Notes: a model not told the origin generated them from the letters alone. A stretch of DNA of 64,000 bases from Janthinobacterium lividum (GCF_023509035.1 NZ_CP075583.1:3038001-3102000); one strand, 5' to 3'. Counted from the first letter of the stretch, positions 17,640 to 26,244 are shown. Made by a program: numbers and translations.

Positions 17640-17774
17640 TAACGGGTGACCTCTAACGCCCCTTGCAGCCACTCGATTTGTAGTCATCACAATTCCTACT
17701 TGAGGAAGATACATAAGCATCCAGCCATCGATGATGGCGGCGAATCTAATGCGATTCTGCGGATTGGTTACGGC

Positions 17775-18215
17775 TCACTCGACACGCCCCCAGCGCTGGT
17801 TGCGGAAGAACGGCCCGATATAGCCGCGTACTTCAAGCGCTTTGCCGCCTTCGATTGGTTTGAGGCGTACCCGATAGACTTTGCCGTTGTTTGGGTCCAG
17901 GATCTCGCCGCCGTCCCAGATGCCATCGCCGGACGATTTGACGTTGCGCATGATCGTCATGCCCAACATCGGTTGGTCCTTGCGTTCGTCGGTGCACAGT
18001 ACACACTTGGCATTCTGGCGCGCCGGATCAAGCAACTTTTCCAGCTTGCCGCTCTGAATACCGCCCACTTCGTTGATTCGCACCAGCGACAGCGGCTGCT
18101 TGCTGTCTTCGTCAAGCATTTGCCACAGCCCGACAGGAGTGTTTTGGGCTTGGGCGGCGCCACCAGCGAAGGCAAGTGCGAGAGTCAGCGTGCTCAGAAA
18201 ATTTCGTTTGTTCAT
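17775..18215 (-). CDS. DUF2147 family exported protein
   Basis: A 146-residue protein with a signal peptide ending AGGAAQAQ (cleavage about residue 24) and a small beta-barrel DUF2147 domain with GLWQMLDEDSKQPLSLVRI, DPNNGKVYRVRLKP and RGYIGPFFRNQRW. A CVLC pair sits near residue 75. It would act in the periplasm; the family is loosely lipocalin-like, with no proven ligand. The start is ATG 18215; the frame is open to a TTG four codons upstream. It lies 53 bp behind the SDR gene in the same direction and is probably co-transcribed with it. Confidence 0.85.
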   Translation of the reverse strand: MNKRNFLSTLTLALAFAGGAAQAQNTPVGLWQMLDEDSKQPLSLVRINEVGGIQSGKLEKLLDPARQNAKCVLCTDERKDQPMLGMTIMRNVKSSGDGIWDGGEILDPNNGKVYRVRLKPIEGGKALEVRGYIGPFFRNQRWGRVE

Positions 18216-18268
18216 ACAGTTCTTCAAGTTGTTATCGCGCGTCTTGCGCCGAAAAGTCTTCGCTGTTT

Positions 18269-19222
18269 TTATTTAGACTTCACCAAAGCTTCGCTGACTT
18301 CCCACAGACGTAAGGCAACATCGTCGTTATGGGCCGCCGGATTAGGCGAGCTAAGCGGCCAGCCGCCCCGGCGCGAGGGCTTGTCCTTGTAACGGGAGAT
18401 CTGGCTGTAGTAGGCGCCCGAGTGCTGCTCCACTTCCGGTGCCAGCAGCGCATGCAAGGTGGTTTGCGCACCTTCCCACGGCTCAATCATGCCGACCAGG
18501 CGCAGCACTGGAATTACCAGCAATCGCTGTAGCCAAAGCGGCAAGGGGATCGTCATCAGATTGGTGCGTACAAAACCGGGGTTGACGCTGGCGGAGGTCA
18601 CGCCAGTGCCGGCCAGACGGCGGCCAAGCTCGCGCGCGTGTAGCAGATTGGCCAGCTTCGATTGAGCGTACGCCTCCCACGAATCGAACGGCCGGCGGTG
18701 GTAGTTCAGGTCGTCAAAGTGGATATTGCCCTCGCGGCCCATCGAAAACTCGTGGAAGAAGCTGGACAAGTTGACCACACGCGACGGTGCCCCTGCCTTC
18801 AGAGAGTCCATCAGCAAATTGGTTAGCAGGAAGTGTCCGAGGTGGTTGACGCCAAACTGGGTTTCAAAGCCGTCCTTGGTATGGCTGAACGGCGTTTTCA
18901 TGACGCCGGCATTATTGATCAGGCCCTGCAACTTCGGGTAGTTTCGATTAACCTGAGCGGCGAAAGCGCGCACAGACGCCAAATCGCCCAACTCCAACTG
19001 GTACACAACCAGCTTGGCCGAGGACACATCCCGGCGAATCTCTGCGGCAACGCGTTCCCCCTCCTTCAAGCGACGCACACCCATGACAACTGTGGCGCCC
19101 TGCTTGGTCAATTGCTTTGCAGTGACCAGGCCAATGCCAGAATTGGCACCCGTGACAACATAAATCCTTCCAGTTAAATCCTTTTTGAGGAGTTCCGAAC
19201 GAACCATAAGTGGTGTAGGCAT
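18269..19222 (-). CDS. Short-chain dehydrogenase/reductase, retinol dehydrogenase-like
   Basis: A 317-residue Rossmann-fold oxidoreductase. It shows the cofactor loop TGANSGIG, NNAGVM, a catalytic NLSSFFHEF serine region and YAQSK (Tyr-x3-Lys); the arginine after the first motif region (GVRRLKEG) suggests NADP(H). The length and the C-terminal EGAQTTLHALLAPEVEQHSGAYY are typical of the eukaryote-like RDH/WWOX-type branch. ATG 19222 has TTGGAG seven bases upstream. It is divergent from a TetR regulator with operator-like repeats between and is followed by the DUF2147 gene. Codon usage is less G+C-rich than the core genes. The substrate is unknown. Confidence 0.88.
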   Translation of the reverse strand: MPTPLMVRSELLKKDLTGRIYVVTGANSGIGLVTAKQLTKQGATVVMGVRRLKEGERVAAEIRRDVSSAKLVVYQLELGDLASVRAFAAQVNRNYPKLQGLINNAGVMKTPFSHTKDGFETQFGVNHLGHFLLTNLLMDSLKAGAPSRVVNLSSFFHEFSMGREGNIHFDDLNYHRRPFDSWEAYAQSKLANLLHARELGRRLAGTGVTSASVNPGFVRTNLMTIPLPLWLQRLLVIPVLRLVGMIEPWEGAQTTLHALLAPEVEQHSGAYYSQISRYKDKPSRRGGWPLSSPNPAAHNDDVALRLWEVSEALVKSK

Positions 19223-19261
19223 ATTGCGCTCCAAGTAAAATATGAAATATAAAGAACCAAT

Positions 19262-19290
19262 GGTCTCCAATATATGAGACTGACGGTCTC
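19262..19290. promoter_or_regulatory. Putative TetR operator between SDR and tetR
   Basis: GGTCTC, TGAGAC and GGTCTC occur in succession; the last two form the inverted repeat GAGAC-N5-GTCTC (19276-19290). They lie between the divergent SDR and tetR starts, where a TetR dimer would repress both. Confidence 0.6.
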
Positions 19291-19349
19291 TTGTCAACTG
19301 ATCTTGAAACCGTTACAGTTGCGACACCAGATTTTTTAATATTGATCTA

Positions 19350-20009
19350 ATGACAACTAGAGAACCATTCCAACGTGCTCGCCGCCCCGAACAGAAGGAA
19401 GAGCGTCGGTTGCATCTGCTTAAAACAGCCAAGGCAGCCTTAAGTGACGGCACGGAGTTAAGTGAACTGGGGCTCAATGAGCTGGCGCGTAAGGCTCAGA
19501 TGACCAAGTCAAATGTTTATCGGTACTTTGAAAACCGCGAGGAGTTGCTATTGGCCTTGTTGGAGGAGGAATCGGCGCAGTGGCAGTTCGATCTTGCCAA
19601 GCGCTTGACAGCCATGCCACAGCCAACAGCGGCACAGATCGCGCAGGCGTTCGTCGACGCGAGCGTGGCCTATCCGCTGATGTGCCGCCTGCTTAGTATT
19701 TTACCGTCCATCATCGAGCACAATGTGTCGGGTGGGCGCCTGACAACGTTCAAGATGAACGCGGTGGCTTCGATGGGAGAAATAGTACATCAGCTTCACC
19801 GCTGTATGCCGTCGATACCTGTTGAGGATCACGTTGCGTTCGTGCGCCAAGCCATGGCCTTGATAATCGGGCTTTGGCCTCTGAGCCACCCACATGACAC
19901 CTTGGCGCAGGTGCTGTCGCTGCCAGAATTGCAGCCCCTGAAGTATCACTTTGAGATCGACCTGATGGCCGGGTTATTACTCCTACTGAGGGGGCTGGTC
20001 TCGCTCTAA
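19350..20009 (+). CDS. TetR-family transcriptional regulator
   Basis: A 219-residue repressor with an N-terminal helix-turn-helix (about 35-70; LGLNELARKAQMTKSNVYRYFENREELL) and a helical ligand domain. The DNA-binding region is canonical. It is divergent from the SDR-DUF2147 pair, which it probably represses. The upstream gap carries GTCTC/GAGAC repeats fitting its operator. The inducer is unknown; the controlled reductase suggests an aldehyde, ketone or quinone-type compound, which is inference. Confidence 0.88.
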   Translation: MTTREPFQRARRPEQKEERRLHLLKTAKAALSDGTELSELGLNELARKAQMTKSNVYRYFENREELLLALLEEESAQWQFDLAKRLTAMPQPTAAQIAQAFVDASVAYPLMCRLLSILPSIIEHNVSGGRLTTFKMNAVASMGEIVHQLHRCMPSIPVEDHVAFVRQAMALIIGLWPLSHPHDTLAQVLSLPELQPLKYHFEIDLMAGLLLLLRGLVSL

Positions 20010-20164
20010 GATGACTTGCCGGAGTTGTCAAACCTAGCGTTGTATGATGCCGTTAAGCGGAATAGTGCAAGATCAAGCAGTCAAAGTTGACGATCCATTT
20101 GCTGAGTTCACCGAAACATTTGACTTAGCCCCTGAATGACCGCAATGGGGCGCAGTCTGCCAAC

Positions 20165-20193
20165 GACTGCAACCGGCCAAAAGCGGACAATTC
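20165..20193. repeat. Dispersed short repeat, copy 3
   Basis: Core GCAACCGGCCAAAAGCGGAC. It lies directly at the 3' end of the LysR gene (stop at 20195), in the convergent gap with tetR. This is the best-formed copy. Confidence 0.55.
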
Positions 20194-20194
20194 A

Positions 20195-21088
20195 TCATTC
20201 CCCATCGCCGCTGATACTTCGCGCAGTGTCAAGCATCCAATCCCGGAACTGCTGCGCGGCCGCGACCAGTGGCCGTTCGCGACTAGAGACCAGATAGTAA
20301 TTCTTTCCAGTTCTCAGGGCGTGTGGGAATAACTGAATCAGGTTACCCCTCTCCAGATTATCTTCCACCAGCCAAGGGCTGGTCAGCACCAATCCCTGTC
20401 CGCGACAGGAAGCGTCGATAGCCATTTCCGACTGATCGAAACGTAAGTTGCTGGTCATACCGTCGAATGACATCCCCAGTTGGGCCAGCCACCGCGACCA
20501 ATTTGAGTGGGAGGTCGTAAAGAGGAGGGTTGCACGCGCCATGTCCTCAACTTCGGCCAATTGCAGGCTCTCTCGGTAGCCAGGACTGCAATAGACTCTC
20601 ACCTCGTCAATCAGTAGCAACTGGATATCAAGTTTGTCGTCTTTGCCGTCGAAATACCTTACTGCCAGATCGTATGTGTGAGTGTGAAAGTCAACCGGTT
20701 CACTCGAGGCGTTCAAGTGAAGTTTCAATCCAGGATGGCTGCAGGTTAGAGCGGGCATGCGTCTGGCGAACCATGTGTTCGCAAACGCCGGTGGCAGGCT
20801 CAGACGCACCTGCGACGATTCTCTGCCTTGCACGGAGGCATTGGCTTCGTCGAGCTGCTGCAGGGCGGGCCTTACTTGTTCCCAATAACGCAGCGCCTCC
20901 TCGGTTGGTTGCAATTTGCGTACATTGCGCACGAACAGGGACAGGCCCAGCCATTCTTCCAACTTGCGAATCTGCTGCCCCACGGCTCCGGGGGTGACAA
21001 ACAGTTGTTGAGCCGCCAGTACAGCGCTACCGGTCTGCATGACGGCGTCAAAGCAAGCAATGGCCTTGAGCGGAGTATCGGATCGCAT
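20195..21088 (-). CDS. LysR-family regulator, GcvA-like
   Basis: A 297-residue LTTR with an N-terminal winged helix (LKAIACFDAVMQTGSAVLAAQQLFVTPGAV, core AAQQLFVTPGAVGQQI) and a periplasmic-binding-like effector domain with LAVRYFDGKDDKL and DQSEMAIDASCRGQGLVL typical of the GcvA group. Start candidates are ATG 21088 (AAAGAGAA upstream) and ATG 21109; I use 21088. It is divergent from the quinone reductase gene, with a TACC-N11-GGTA element between, and so probably controls that gene. Confidence 0.88.
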   Translation of the reverse strand: MRSDTPLKAIACFDAVMQTGSAVLAAQQLFVTPGAVGQQIRKLEEWLGLSLFVRNVRKLQPTEEALRYWEQVRPALQQLDEANASVQGRESSQVRLSLPPAFANTWFARRMPALTCSHPGLKLHLNASSEPVDFHTHTYDLAVRYFDGKDDKLDIQLLLIDEVRVYCSPGYRESLQLAEVEDMARATLLFTTSHSNWSRWLAQLGMSFDGMTSNLRFDQSEMAIDASCRGQGLVLTSPWLVEDNLERGNLIQLFPHALRTGKNYYLVSSRERPLVAAAQQFRDWMLDTARSISGDGE

Positions 21089-21130
21089 GATGTAGTTATT
21101 CTCTTTCATTGCGTTAAAACAAATGATTTG

Positions 21131-21149
21131 TACCACGGTGATCGCGGTA
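21131..21149. promoter_or_regulatory. LysR-type binding site (TACC-N11-GGTA)
   Basis: Inverted arms TACC and GGTA are separated by 11 bp, fitting the T-N11-A form of LysR recognition sites. It lies between the divergent lysR and quinone reductase starts. Confidence 0.55.
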
Positions 21150-21195
21150 GGACAATCACGTCATCAATCGTACAAGCCTATGGAAGGTGTAAAAC

Positions 21196-21996
21196 ATGAA
21201 TATTCTGATTATCCACGCTCATCCCGAGTCCGGTTCATTCAATGGTGCTATGACGCAAACCGCAGTGCGCACTCTCACAGCGCTAGGTCATGAAGTACGA
21301 GTGAGCGACCTTTACGCTATGAGCTGGAACCCTGTACTTCACCCAGACGAGTTTAGTGATCGCGCGAACGCGCAATATTTTGATGCATCGAAAGAACAGG
21401 AGCACGCCCAAGCAAATGCAACGGTATGCAGCGATGTTGAGCTCGAACAGGAAAAAGTCACATGGTCCGACTTGGTGATTTTCCAGTTTCCTTTGTGGTG
21501 GTTTTCCATGCCCGTCATGCTAAAAGGCTGGGTCGATCGCGTGCTAAGTCGCGGTTTCGCGTACTCATCTGGACGCAAATATGGAACCGGACGCTTCAAG
21601 GGAAAACGCGCCATGCTAAGTCTGACCACAGGTACTGCAAGCACCCTCTATGCGCCCAACGGCATTGATGGCGACCTGCATCACATCCTCTGGCCTATTC
21701 ACAATGGAATTCTTGCATACACTGGCTTCACCGTTCTGCCGCCTTTTGCTGCATGGATGCCCGCCCAAGTCAGTCTGGAAGAACGGGAGCAGTACCTGCA
21801 GGACTATGCAGAACGGTTGTCGCGGCTGGACGATCTTGAACCACTGTTCTTTCATCCACGTCAGGACTATGACGAGAATCAGCAGCTCAAGCCAGGTGTC
21901 ATCGCACGGTCTGGCGTCCAGTGGAACCCACTCGCTTCCCAAACTTCAGAGGATGCGATTTCATCTTTTACGCGGCAACTCCCCAGAAATGGATGA
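21196..21996 (+). CDS. NAD(P)H quinone oxidoreductase, flavodoxin-like fold
   Basis: A 266-residue NQO1/MdaB-type flavoprotein. It opens with MNILIIHAHPESGSFNGAM, the flavin-phosphate strand-loop, followed by WSDLVIFQFPLWWFSMPVMLKGWVDRVL (core FQFPLWWFSMPVMLKGW), the hallmark of the Flavodoxin_2 family, and LSLTTGTASTLY. The likely role is two-electron reduction of quinones or nitro/azo compounds in the cytoplasm. ATG 21196 has GGAAGG upstream. It is divergent from a LysR regulator and followed by DUF1330. The gene is clearly lower in G+C (about half in sampled lines) than the flanking core, fitting acquisition. Confidence 0.9.
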   Translation: MNILIIHAHPESGSFNGAMTQTAVRTLTALGHEVRVSDLYAMSWNPVLHPDEFSDRANAQYFDASKEQEHAQANATVCSDVELEQEKVTWSDLVIFQFPLWWFSMPVMLKGWVDRVLSRGFAYSSGRKYGTGRFKGKRAMLSLTTGTASTLYAPNGIDGDLHHILWPIHNGILAYTGFTVLPPFAAWMPAQVSLEEREQYLQDYAERLSRLDDLEPLFFHPRQDYDENQQLKPGVIARSGVQWNPLASQTSEDAISSFTRQLPRNG

Positions 21997-22044
21997 CCTG
22001 ACGAAAGCAACAAACAAACATATACTGGCAAATGGGGAATCTTA

Positions 22045-22335
22045 ATGAAAGGTTATTGGATTATTTTCGGCTCCGACATAATTGATCCGAAGGCACAGCA
22101 GGAATATAGTGAACTGTGGACTTCTATCGGTGAGAAGTATAGCGCCAAGGTCAGGCTTCTAGACCCGGGGGTACTGGTTGAATCCGAATTTAGTACGCGG
22201 GTGCTGGCCGTCGAGTTTCCCAGTTACAAGCACGCGACAGCCTGCTATATCGATCCTGCCTACTCCAGGGCGAAGCAATTTGCTCTGCGAGCTTACAAGC
22301 GCGAAGTGATCATCATTGAAGGCGATTTGGCCTAA
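22045..22335 (+). CDS. DUF1330 family protein
   Basis: A 96-residue protein with the ferredoxin-like DUF1330 fold: GYWIIFGSDIIDPKAQQEY at the start and FPSYKHATACYIDPAYSRAK in the second half. Members are small dimeric alpha/beta-barrel proteins without a settled function. It lies 48 bp after the quinone reductase and is probably in one transcript with it. The purine-rich GGGGAATC precedes ATG 22045. G+C is low, like its neighbour. Confidence 0.88.
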   Translation: MKGYWIIFGSDIIDPKAQQEYSELWTSIGEKYSAKVRLLDPGVLVESEFSTRVLAVEFPSYKHATACYIDPAYSRAKQFALRAYKREVIIIEGDLA

Positions 22336-22709
22336 CACCTGCATGTTGCTGCTTTCCACCGAGCGTCTGCTTCGGGGCGGCGGTTGCCAATGACAGCATG
22401 CGGCCTGAAGCGGGCTGTCGTATCAGGTGACGTCGCTCAGACTTGAACTGACAGCCGCTATCAGATGATTTAACGTCTCGATGGGCCGTAGTCGGCCAGC
22501 GGCGGGTATGTCAATTAGACACGGTTGGAAAGCATGCCGGTCTTGCGTGCAGGCCATCGATCACGCCGTTTTTTCCGTCACTTTTTACGCTTTCATTTAT
22601 TGCCATCCTAGAGGAAAATATTTGTTCGCCAGCGTGTCGATTTTGTGTGCCGTCACCCGTTGCTAGGAGGACGCACCGGTTGCCCATTCCACCTAAGCAA
22701 GGAAACGCC
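22336..22709. other. 374-bp non-coding gap at the right edge of the accessory block
   Basis: No supported gene. It holds imperfect G+C-rich palindromes (around 22395-22430) and, at 22484-22513, a diverged match to the dispersed repeat (GTCGGCCAGCGGCGGGTATGTC). A T-rich tract (22570-22590) and the promoter and ribosome site of the VOC gene follow. It reads like a decayed junction. Confidence 0.45.
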
Positions 22710-23108
22710 ATGAACAAACAGATCATCCTCAACCTGCCCGTGAAGGACCTGGACAAATCCAAGGCCTTCTTTTCCGCTCTCGGCTTTACCTTCAATCCCC
22801 GCTTTAGCGGCGAGAACGCGGCGTTCATGAACATCGTTGACGGCGCCATCCAGGCCATGCTGACAACCGAACCCTTCTTCCAGTCACTGATCGACAAGCC
22901 GGTCGCGAATGCCAAGGAAGCCAATGAAGTCGTCATTTGCCTCAGTTGCGAAAGCCGGGAAGAGGTGGACAGCCTGATCGCCAAGGCCGCGGCCGCTGGT
23001 GGCCGCATACCGCATCCGCCCGAGGACCATGGCTTCATGTATGACCAGGGTTTCGAGGATATCGATGGCCACCTGTGGAACCTGGTCTGGACGGCGCCAG
23101 AAGCTTGA
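22710..23108 (+). CDS. VOC (glyoxalase/extradiol dioxygenase) superfamily protein
   Basis: A 132-residue two-module VOC protein. It has the paired beta-alpha-beta units LNLPVKDLDKSKAFFSALGF and DHGFMYDQGFEDIDGHLWNLVW (core FEDIDGHLWNLVW), with Asp/His/Glu candidates for the metal. It matches the YaeR/lactoylglutathione lyase-like 'glyoxalase' group rather than a proven enzyme. ATG 22710 has AAGGAAAC seven bases upstream; longer frames reach back into the gap without support. It converges on motA across 40 bp. Confidence 0.85.
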   Translation: MNKQIILNLPVKDLDKSKAFFSALGFTFNPRFSGENAAFMNIVDGAIQAMLTTEPFFQSLIDKPVANAKEANEVVICLSCESREEVDSLIAKAAAAGGRIPHPPEDHGFMYDQGFEDIDGHLWNLVWTAPEA

Positions 23109-23148
23109 GGCGCCGGGCAGGTTGCCGAGGTTGTTGAAACAGGCCGTA

Positions 23149-24012
23149 TCAGTTCTTCGTGCGCACCTGGCGCACGTGGTTTTCCAGTTCGCTGAACGAG
23201 GGGCGTTCTGTGGCGGAAATGACCTTGCGGCCGAATTCCACGGCCAGCGCCGGCGCATAGCCGTTCAGGCTGGCCAGTAAGGTCACTTTCACGCACTGGT
23301 ACATCTTCGCCGTTTCATGGTGCTTGCGGCGCAGCAAGCTGGCCAGCGGCGCGATGAAACCGTAGGCCAGCAGGATGCCGATGAAGGTGCCCACCAGCGC
23401 CTGCGCAATCAGCACGCCCAGCTCGGCCGGCGGCAAGCCCACGGACGCCATGGTATGCACCACGCCCATCACGGCGGCCACGATGCCGAAGGCGGGCATG
23501 GCGTCGGCCAGCTGCGAAATCGTCTGGATTGGCATTTCCGCATCTTCATGGTGCGTCTCGATCTCGTTATCCATCAGGTTTTCGATCTGATAAGCATCCA
23601 TATTGCCCGACACCATCAGACGCAGGTAATCGGTGATGAATTCCAGGATGTGCTCGTCACCGAGCGTGTACGGGTATTTCACGAAGATGGGGCTGCGGTA
23701 GGGGTCGTCGATATCGTCCTCGACCGACATCAAGCCTTCCTTGCGGATCTTGCTGAGGATTTCATACATCAGCCCCATCAGTTCCATATAGCGCGCTTTC
23801 GTGTATTGCGAACCGTGAAACAGGGTGGGCAGGGCGGCGAACGTGGCGCGGATGGCCTTGGCGTCGTTGCCGACAAAGAAGGTGCCCAGCGCGGCGCCGC
23901 CGATCATCAGCAATTCCAGCGGCTGGAACAGGGCCGCCAGGTGGCCGCCCTGCAAGGCGAAGCCGCCGAAGACGGAAAACAGCACGACGAGAAATCCGAG
24001 TATGACTAGCAA
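23149..24012 (-). CDS. motA: Flagellar motor stator protein MotA
   Basis: A 287-residue inner-membrane proton-channel subunit that couples ion flow to torque. It has four hydrophobic segments: residues about 1-20, 33-52, 170-190 and 200-220. The cytoplasmic loop carries the charged residues that contact FliG, and it also has MPAFGIVAAVMGVVHTM and LVGTFIGILLAYGF. The start is TTG 24012, with a perfect AAGGAG six bases upstream, and it gives the usual MLVILGFLVVLFSVFGGF. No motB follows: the gene ends 40 bp from a convergent VOC gene. Stator partners therefore must lie elsewhere, or this copy pairs with another MotB. Confidence 0.93.
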   Translation of the reverse strand: MLVILGFLVVLFSVFGGFALQGGHLAALFQPLELLMIGGAALGTFFVGNDAKAIRATFAALPTLFHGSQYTKARYMELMGLMYEILSKIRKEGLMSVEDDIDDPYRSPIFVKYPYTLGDEHILEFITDYLRLMVSGNMDAYQIENLMDNEIETHHEDAEMPIQTISQLADAMPAFGIVAAVMGVVHTMASVGLPPAELGVLIAQALVGTFIGILLAYGFIAPLASLLRRKHHETAKMYQCVKVTLLASLNGYAPALAVEFGRKVISATERPSFSELENHVRQVRTKN

Positions 24013-24054
24013 AACTTACTCCTTCATAATATTGCCATATCGCAATATTGTAGT

Positions 24055-24975
24055 TTAACCTGATTCGGCCGCCGTGGCCCCTTCCGGCTGCAACTGCTGG
24101 CCGAGAAAATTGATAAAAGCGCGCACTTTGGCGGGCAACTGGTGGCGGCTGGGGTAGTAGGCGTACAGGTCGGCCGGTGCCAGTGCGTAGTCGGCCAGCA
24201 CCACTCGCAAGCGGCCGCTGTCGAGGTAGCGGGCCAGGTCCCATTCGGAGCGCAGCAGGATGCCGTGCCCATCCAGGGCCCAGCCCAGCACCACGTCGCC
24301 ATCGTTGCTGGCCACCGTGCCGCGCACCTTCACCGTGTGCGTGGCGCGCCCTTTGCTCAAACGCCAGATGCCGTAGGCGTCGTCGTTTTGCCGGTGCACG
24401 ATGCAGCGGTGCCGCGCCAGCTCGTCGGGGGACTGCGGCGTGCCGTGCGCCTGCAGGTAGGCGGGCGAAGCGCACAGGAAGCGCCGGTTCGACATGATGC
24501 GCCGCGCCGACAAACGCGTGTCGGGCAAGTCGCCGAAGCGGATGCCCAGGTCATACGCTTGCTCGACCAGGTTGATGGGGCTGTCCGTCAGTTGCAGCTG
24601 CACTTCCAGCTGCGGGTGGCGCAGGGCGAATTGCGACAGCAAAGGCGCGATCACCGTGCGGCCGAAACCCAGGGTGGCGTTTACGCGCAGCAATCCCTTT
24701 GGTTCGGCGCTGCCGCTGGCCAGCGACTCTTCCATGGCGCGGATGTCGTCGAGAATTTGCCGCGCCTGTTGCAGATAGCTTTCTCCATCGCCCGTCAGAC
24801 TGATGCGCCGCGTGCTGCGGTTCAGCAAACGCACGCCCAGGCGCTGCTCCATCAACTGCAGGCGCTTGCTAACGGCCGGCGGCGTGATGCCCAGCTCGCG
24901 CGCCGTGGCCGACAGGCTGCCCAGCTTGGCCAGCAGCACAAAGAAAGCCATTTCCGTGGTGGCGTCGCTTTTCAT
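24055..24975 (-). CDS. LysR-family regulator of the tartrate dehydratase gene
   Basis: A 306-residue LTTR. The N-terminal helix-turn-helix is FVLLAKLGSLSATARELGITPPAVSKRLQ (core ARELGITPPAVSKRL), and the effector domain has DLGIRFGDLPDTRLSARRI and FLCASPAYL, features of the CrgA-like branch. ATG 24975 is chosen over an in-frame TTG 12 nt upstream. It is divergent from the D-tartrate dehydratase gene by about 100 bp, with a CTTCA-AG-TGAAG palindrome in between, so it is the probable regulator of tartrate use. Confidence 0.88.
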   Translation of the reverse strand: MKSDATTEMAFFVLLAKLGSLSATARELGITPPAVSKRLQLMEQRLGVRLLNRSTRRISLTGDGESYLQQARQILDDIRAMEESLASGSAEPKGLLRVNATLGFGRTVIAPLLSQFALRHPQLEVQLQLTDSPINLVEQAYDLGIRFGDLPDTRLSARRIMSNRRFLCASPAYLQAHGTPQSPDELARHRCIVHRQNDDAYGIWRLSKGRATHTVKVRGTVASNDGDVVLGWALDGHGILLRSEWDLARYLDSGRLRVVLADYALAPADLYAYYPSRHQLPAKVRAFINFLGQQLQPEGATAAESG

Positions 24976-24981
24976 TATTAA

Positions 24982-24993
24982 CTTCAAGTGAAG
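24982..24993. promoter_or_regulatory. Palindromic LysR-type operator candidate
   Basis: CTTCA-AG-TGAAG, a perfect inverted repeat seven bases from the LysR start, in the divergent gap with the tartrate dehydratase gene. The neighbouring sequence is A+T-rich and contains the likely promoters. Confidence 0.5.
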
Positions 24994-25074
24994 AATGGTT
25001 TAAATTAAGATCGATTATATGGCTTTATATCGCGGGTAAGCTGGCGTCATTGTTTTCATCCACAGGAGACCCGC

Positions 25075-26244
25075 ATGAAGATCGTTGACATCCGCGAAAA
25101 GACCATCCCCATCTCTTCCCCCATCCGCAACGCCTACATTGATTTCACCAAGATGACGCTGAGCCTCGTGGCCGTCGTCACGGATGTGATCCGCGACGGC
25201 AAGCCCGTCGTCGGCTACGGCTTCAATTCGAACGGCCGTTACGGCCAGGGCATGCTGATGCGCGAGCGTTTCATTCCCCGCATCCTCGACGCCGACCCTG
25301 CCTCGCTCGTCACGGAAGACGGCAGCAATCTCGATCCGCACAAGGTGTGGGATTGCATGTACACCAATGAAAAGCCGGGCGGCCATGGCGAACGCTCGGT
25401 GGCCATCGGCACCATCGACATGGCCATCTGGGATGCCGTGGCGAAGATCGAGAACAAGCCGCTGTTCCAGCTGCTGGCCGAACGGCAGGGCACCGGCGTG
25501 CCCGATAAAAAAGTCTTCGTGTATGCGGCGGGCGGCTATTACTACCCGGGCCAGAGCCTGTCCACCCTGCAGGACGAGATGCGCAGCTATATCGACCGCG
25601 GCTACACGGTGGTCAAGAAGAAGATCGGCGGCGCTTCGCTGGACGAGGACTTGCGCCGCATCGACGCCATCATGGACGTGCTGCAGGATGGACAGAAGCT
25701 GTGCGTGGACGCCAACGGCCGCTTCGATCTGGACACGTCGATCGCCTACGCCAAGGCGCTGCGCCAGTACGATTTGTTCTGGTATGAAGAGGCCGGCGAT
25801 CCGCTCGACTTCGAGCTGCAAGCGACTCTGCGCAGCTACTACGATAAGCCGATGGCGACGGGCGAAAACCTGTTTTCCATGCAGGATGCGCGCAACCTGA
25901 TCCGCTATGGCGGCATGCGCGCGGACCGCGACTGGCTGCAGTTCGACTGCGCCCTCAGCTACGGCCTGGTGGAATATCTGCGCACCCTGGACATGCTGCA
26001 GCAGCACGGCTGGTCGCGCAGCCGCTGCATCCCGCACGGCGGCCACCAGATGTCGCTCAATATTGCGGCGGGCCTGGGCCTGGGCGGCAATGAATCGTAT
26101 CCGGATTTATTTCAGCCGTTCGGTGGCTTTCCCGATGGCGTGCGCGTGGAAAACGGCCACATCACCATGCCAGATCTCGTCGGCATCGGCTTCGAGGGCA
26201 AGACGAACCTGTATGCGGAAATGCGGGCGCTGAGCGGCCAATAA
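25075..26244 (+). CDS. tarD: D(-)-tartrate dehydratase, enolase superfamily
   Basis: A 389-residue enzyme removing water from D-tartrate to give oxaloacetate. The sequence closely resembles the characterised Bradyrhizobium japonicum TarD: ISSPIRNAYIDFTKMT, GYGFNSNGRYGQG and NEKPGGHGERSVA are shared. Catalytic and metal residues are in place: the KxK pair Lys181/Lys183, Mg ligands Asp212, Glu238 and Glu264, and His321 in IPHGGHQMSLN. ATG 25075 has ACAGGAG upstream. It is divergent from a LysR regulator. No tartrate transporter is adjacent, so uptake is encoded elsewhere. Confidence 0.93.
   Translation: MKIVDIREKTIPISSPIRNAYIDFTKMTLSLVAVVTDVIRDGKPVVGYGFNSNGRYGQGMLMRERFIPRILDADPASLVTEDGSNLDPHKVWDCMYTNEKPGGHGERSVAIGTIDMAIWDAVAKIENKPLFQLLAERQGTGVPDKKVFVYAAGGYYYPGQSLSTLQDEMRSYIDRGYTVVKKKIGGASLDEDLRRIDAIMDVLQDGQKLCVDANGRFDLDTSIAYAKALRQYDLFWYEEAGDPLDFELQATLRSYYDKPMATGENLFSMQDARNLIRYGGMRADRDWLQFDCALSYGLVEYLRTLDMLQQHGWSRSRCIPHGGHQMSLNIAAGLGLGGNESYPDLFQPFGGFPDGVRVENGHITMPDLVGIGFEGKTNLYAEMRALSGQ

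Noticed and set aside
17521..17774. Insertion-sequence remnant at the left edge of the accessory block
   Set aside because: No transposase codons or paired terminal repeats were found, only the short dispersed repeat.
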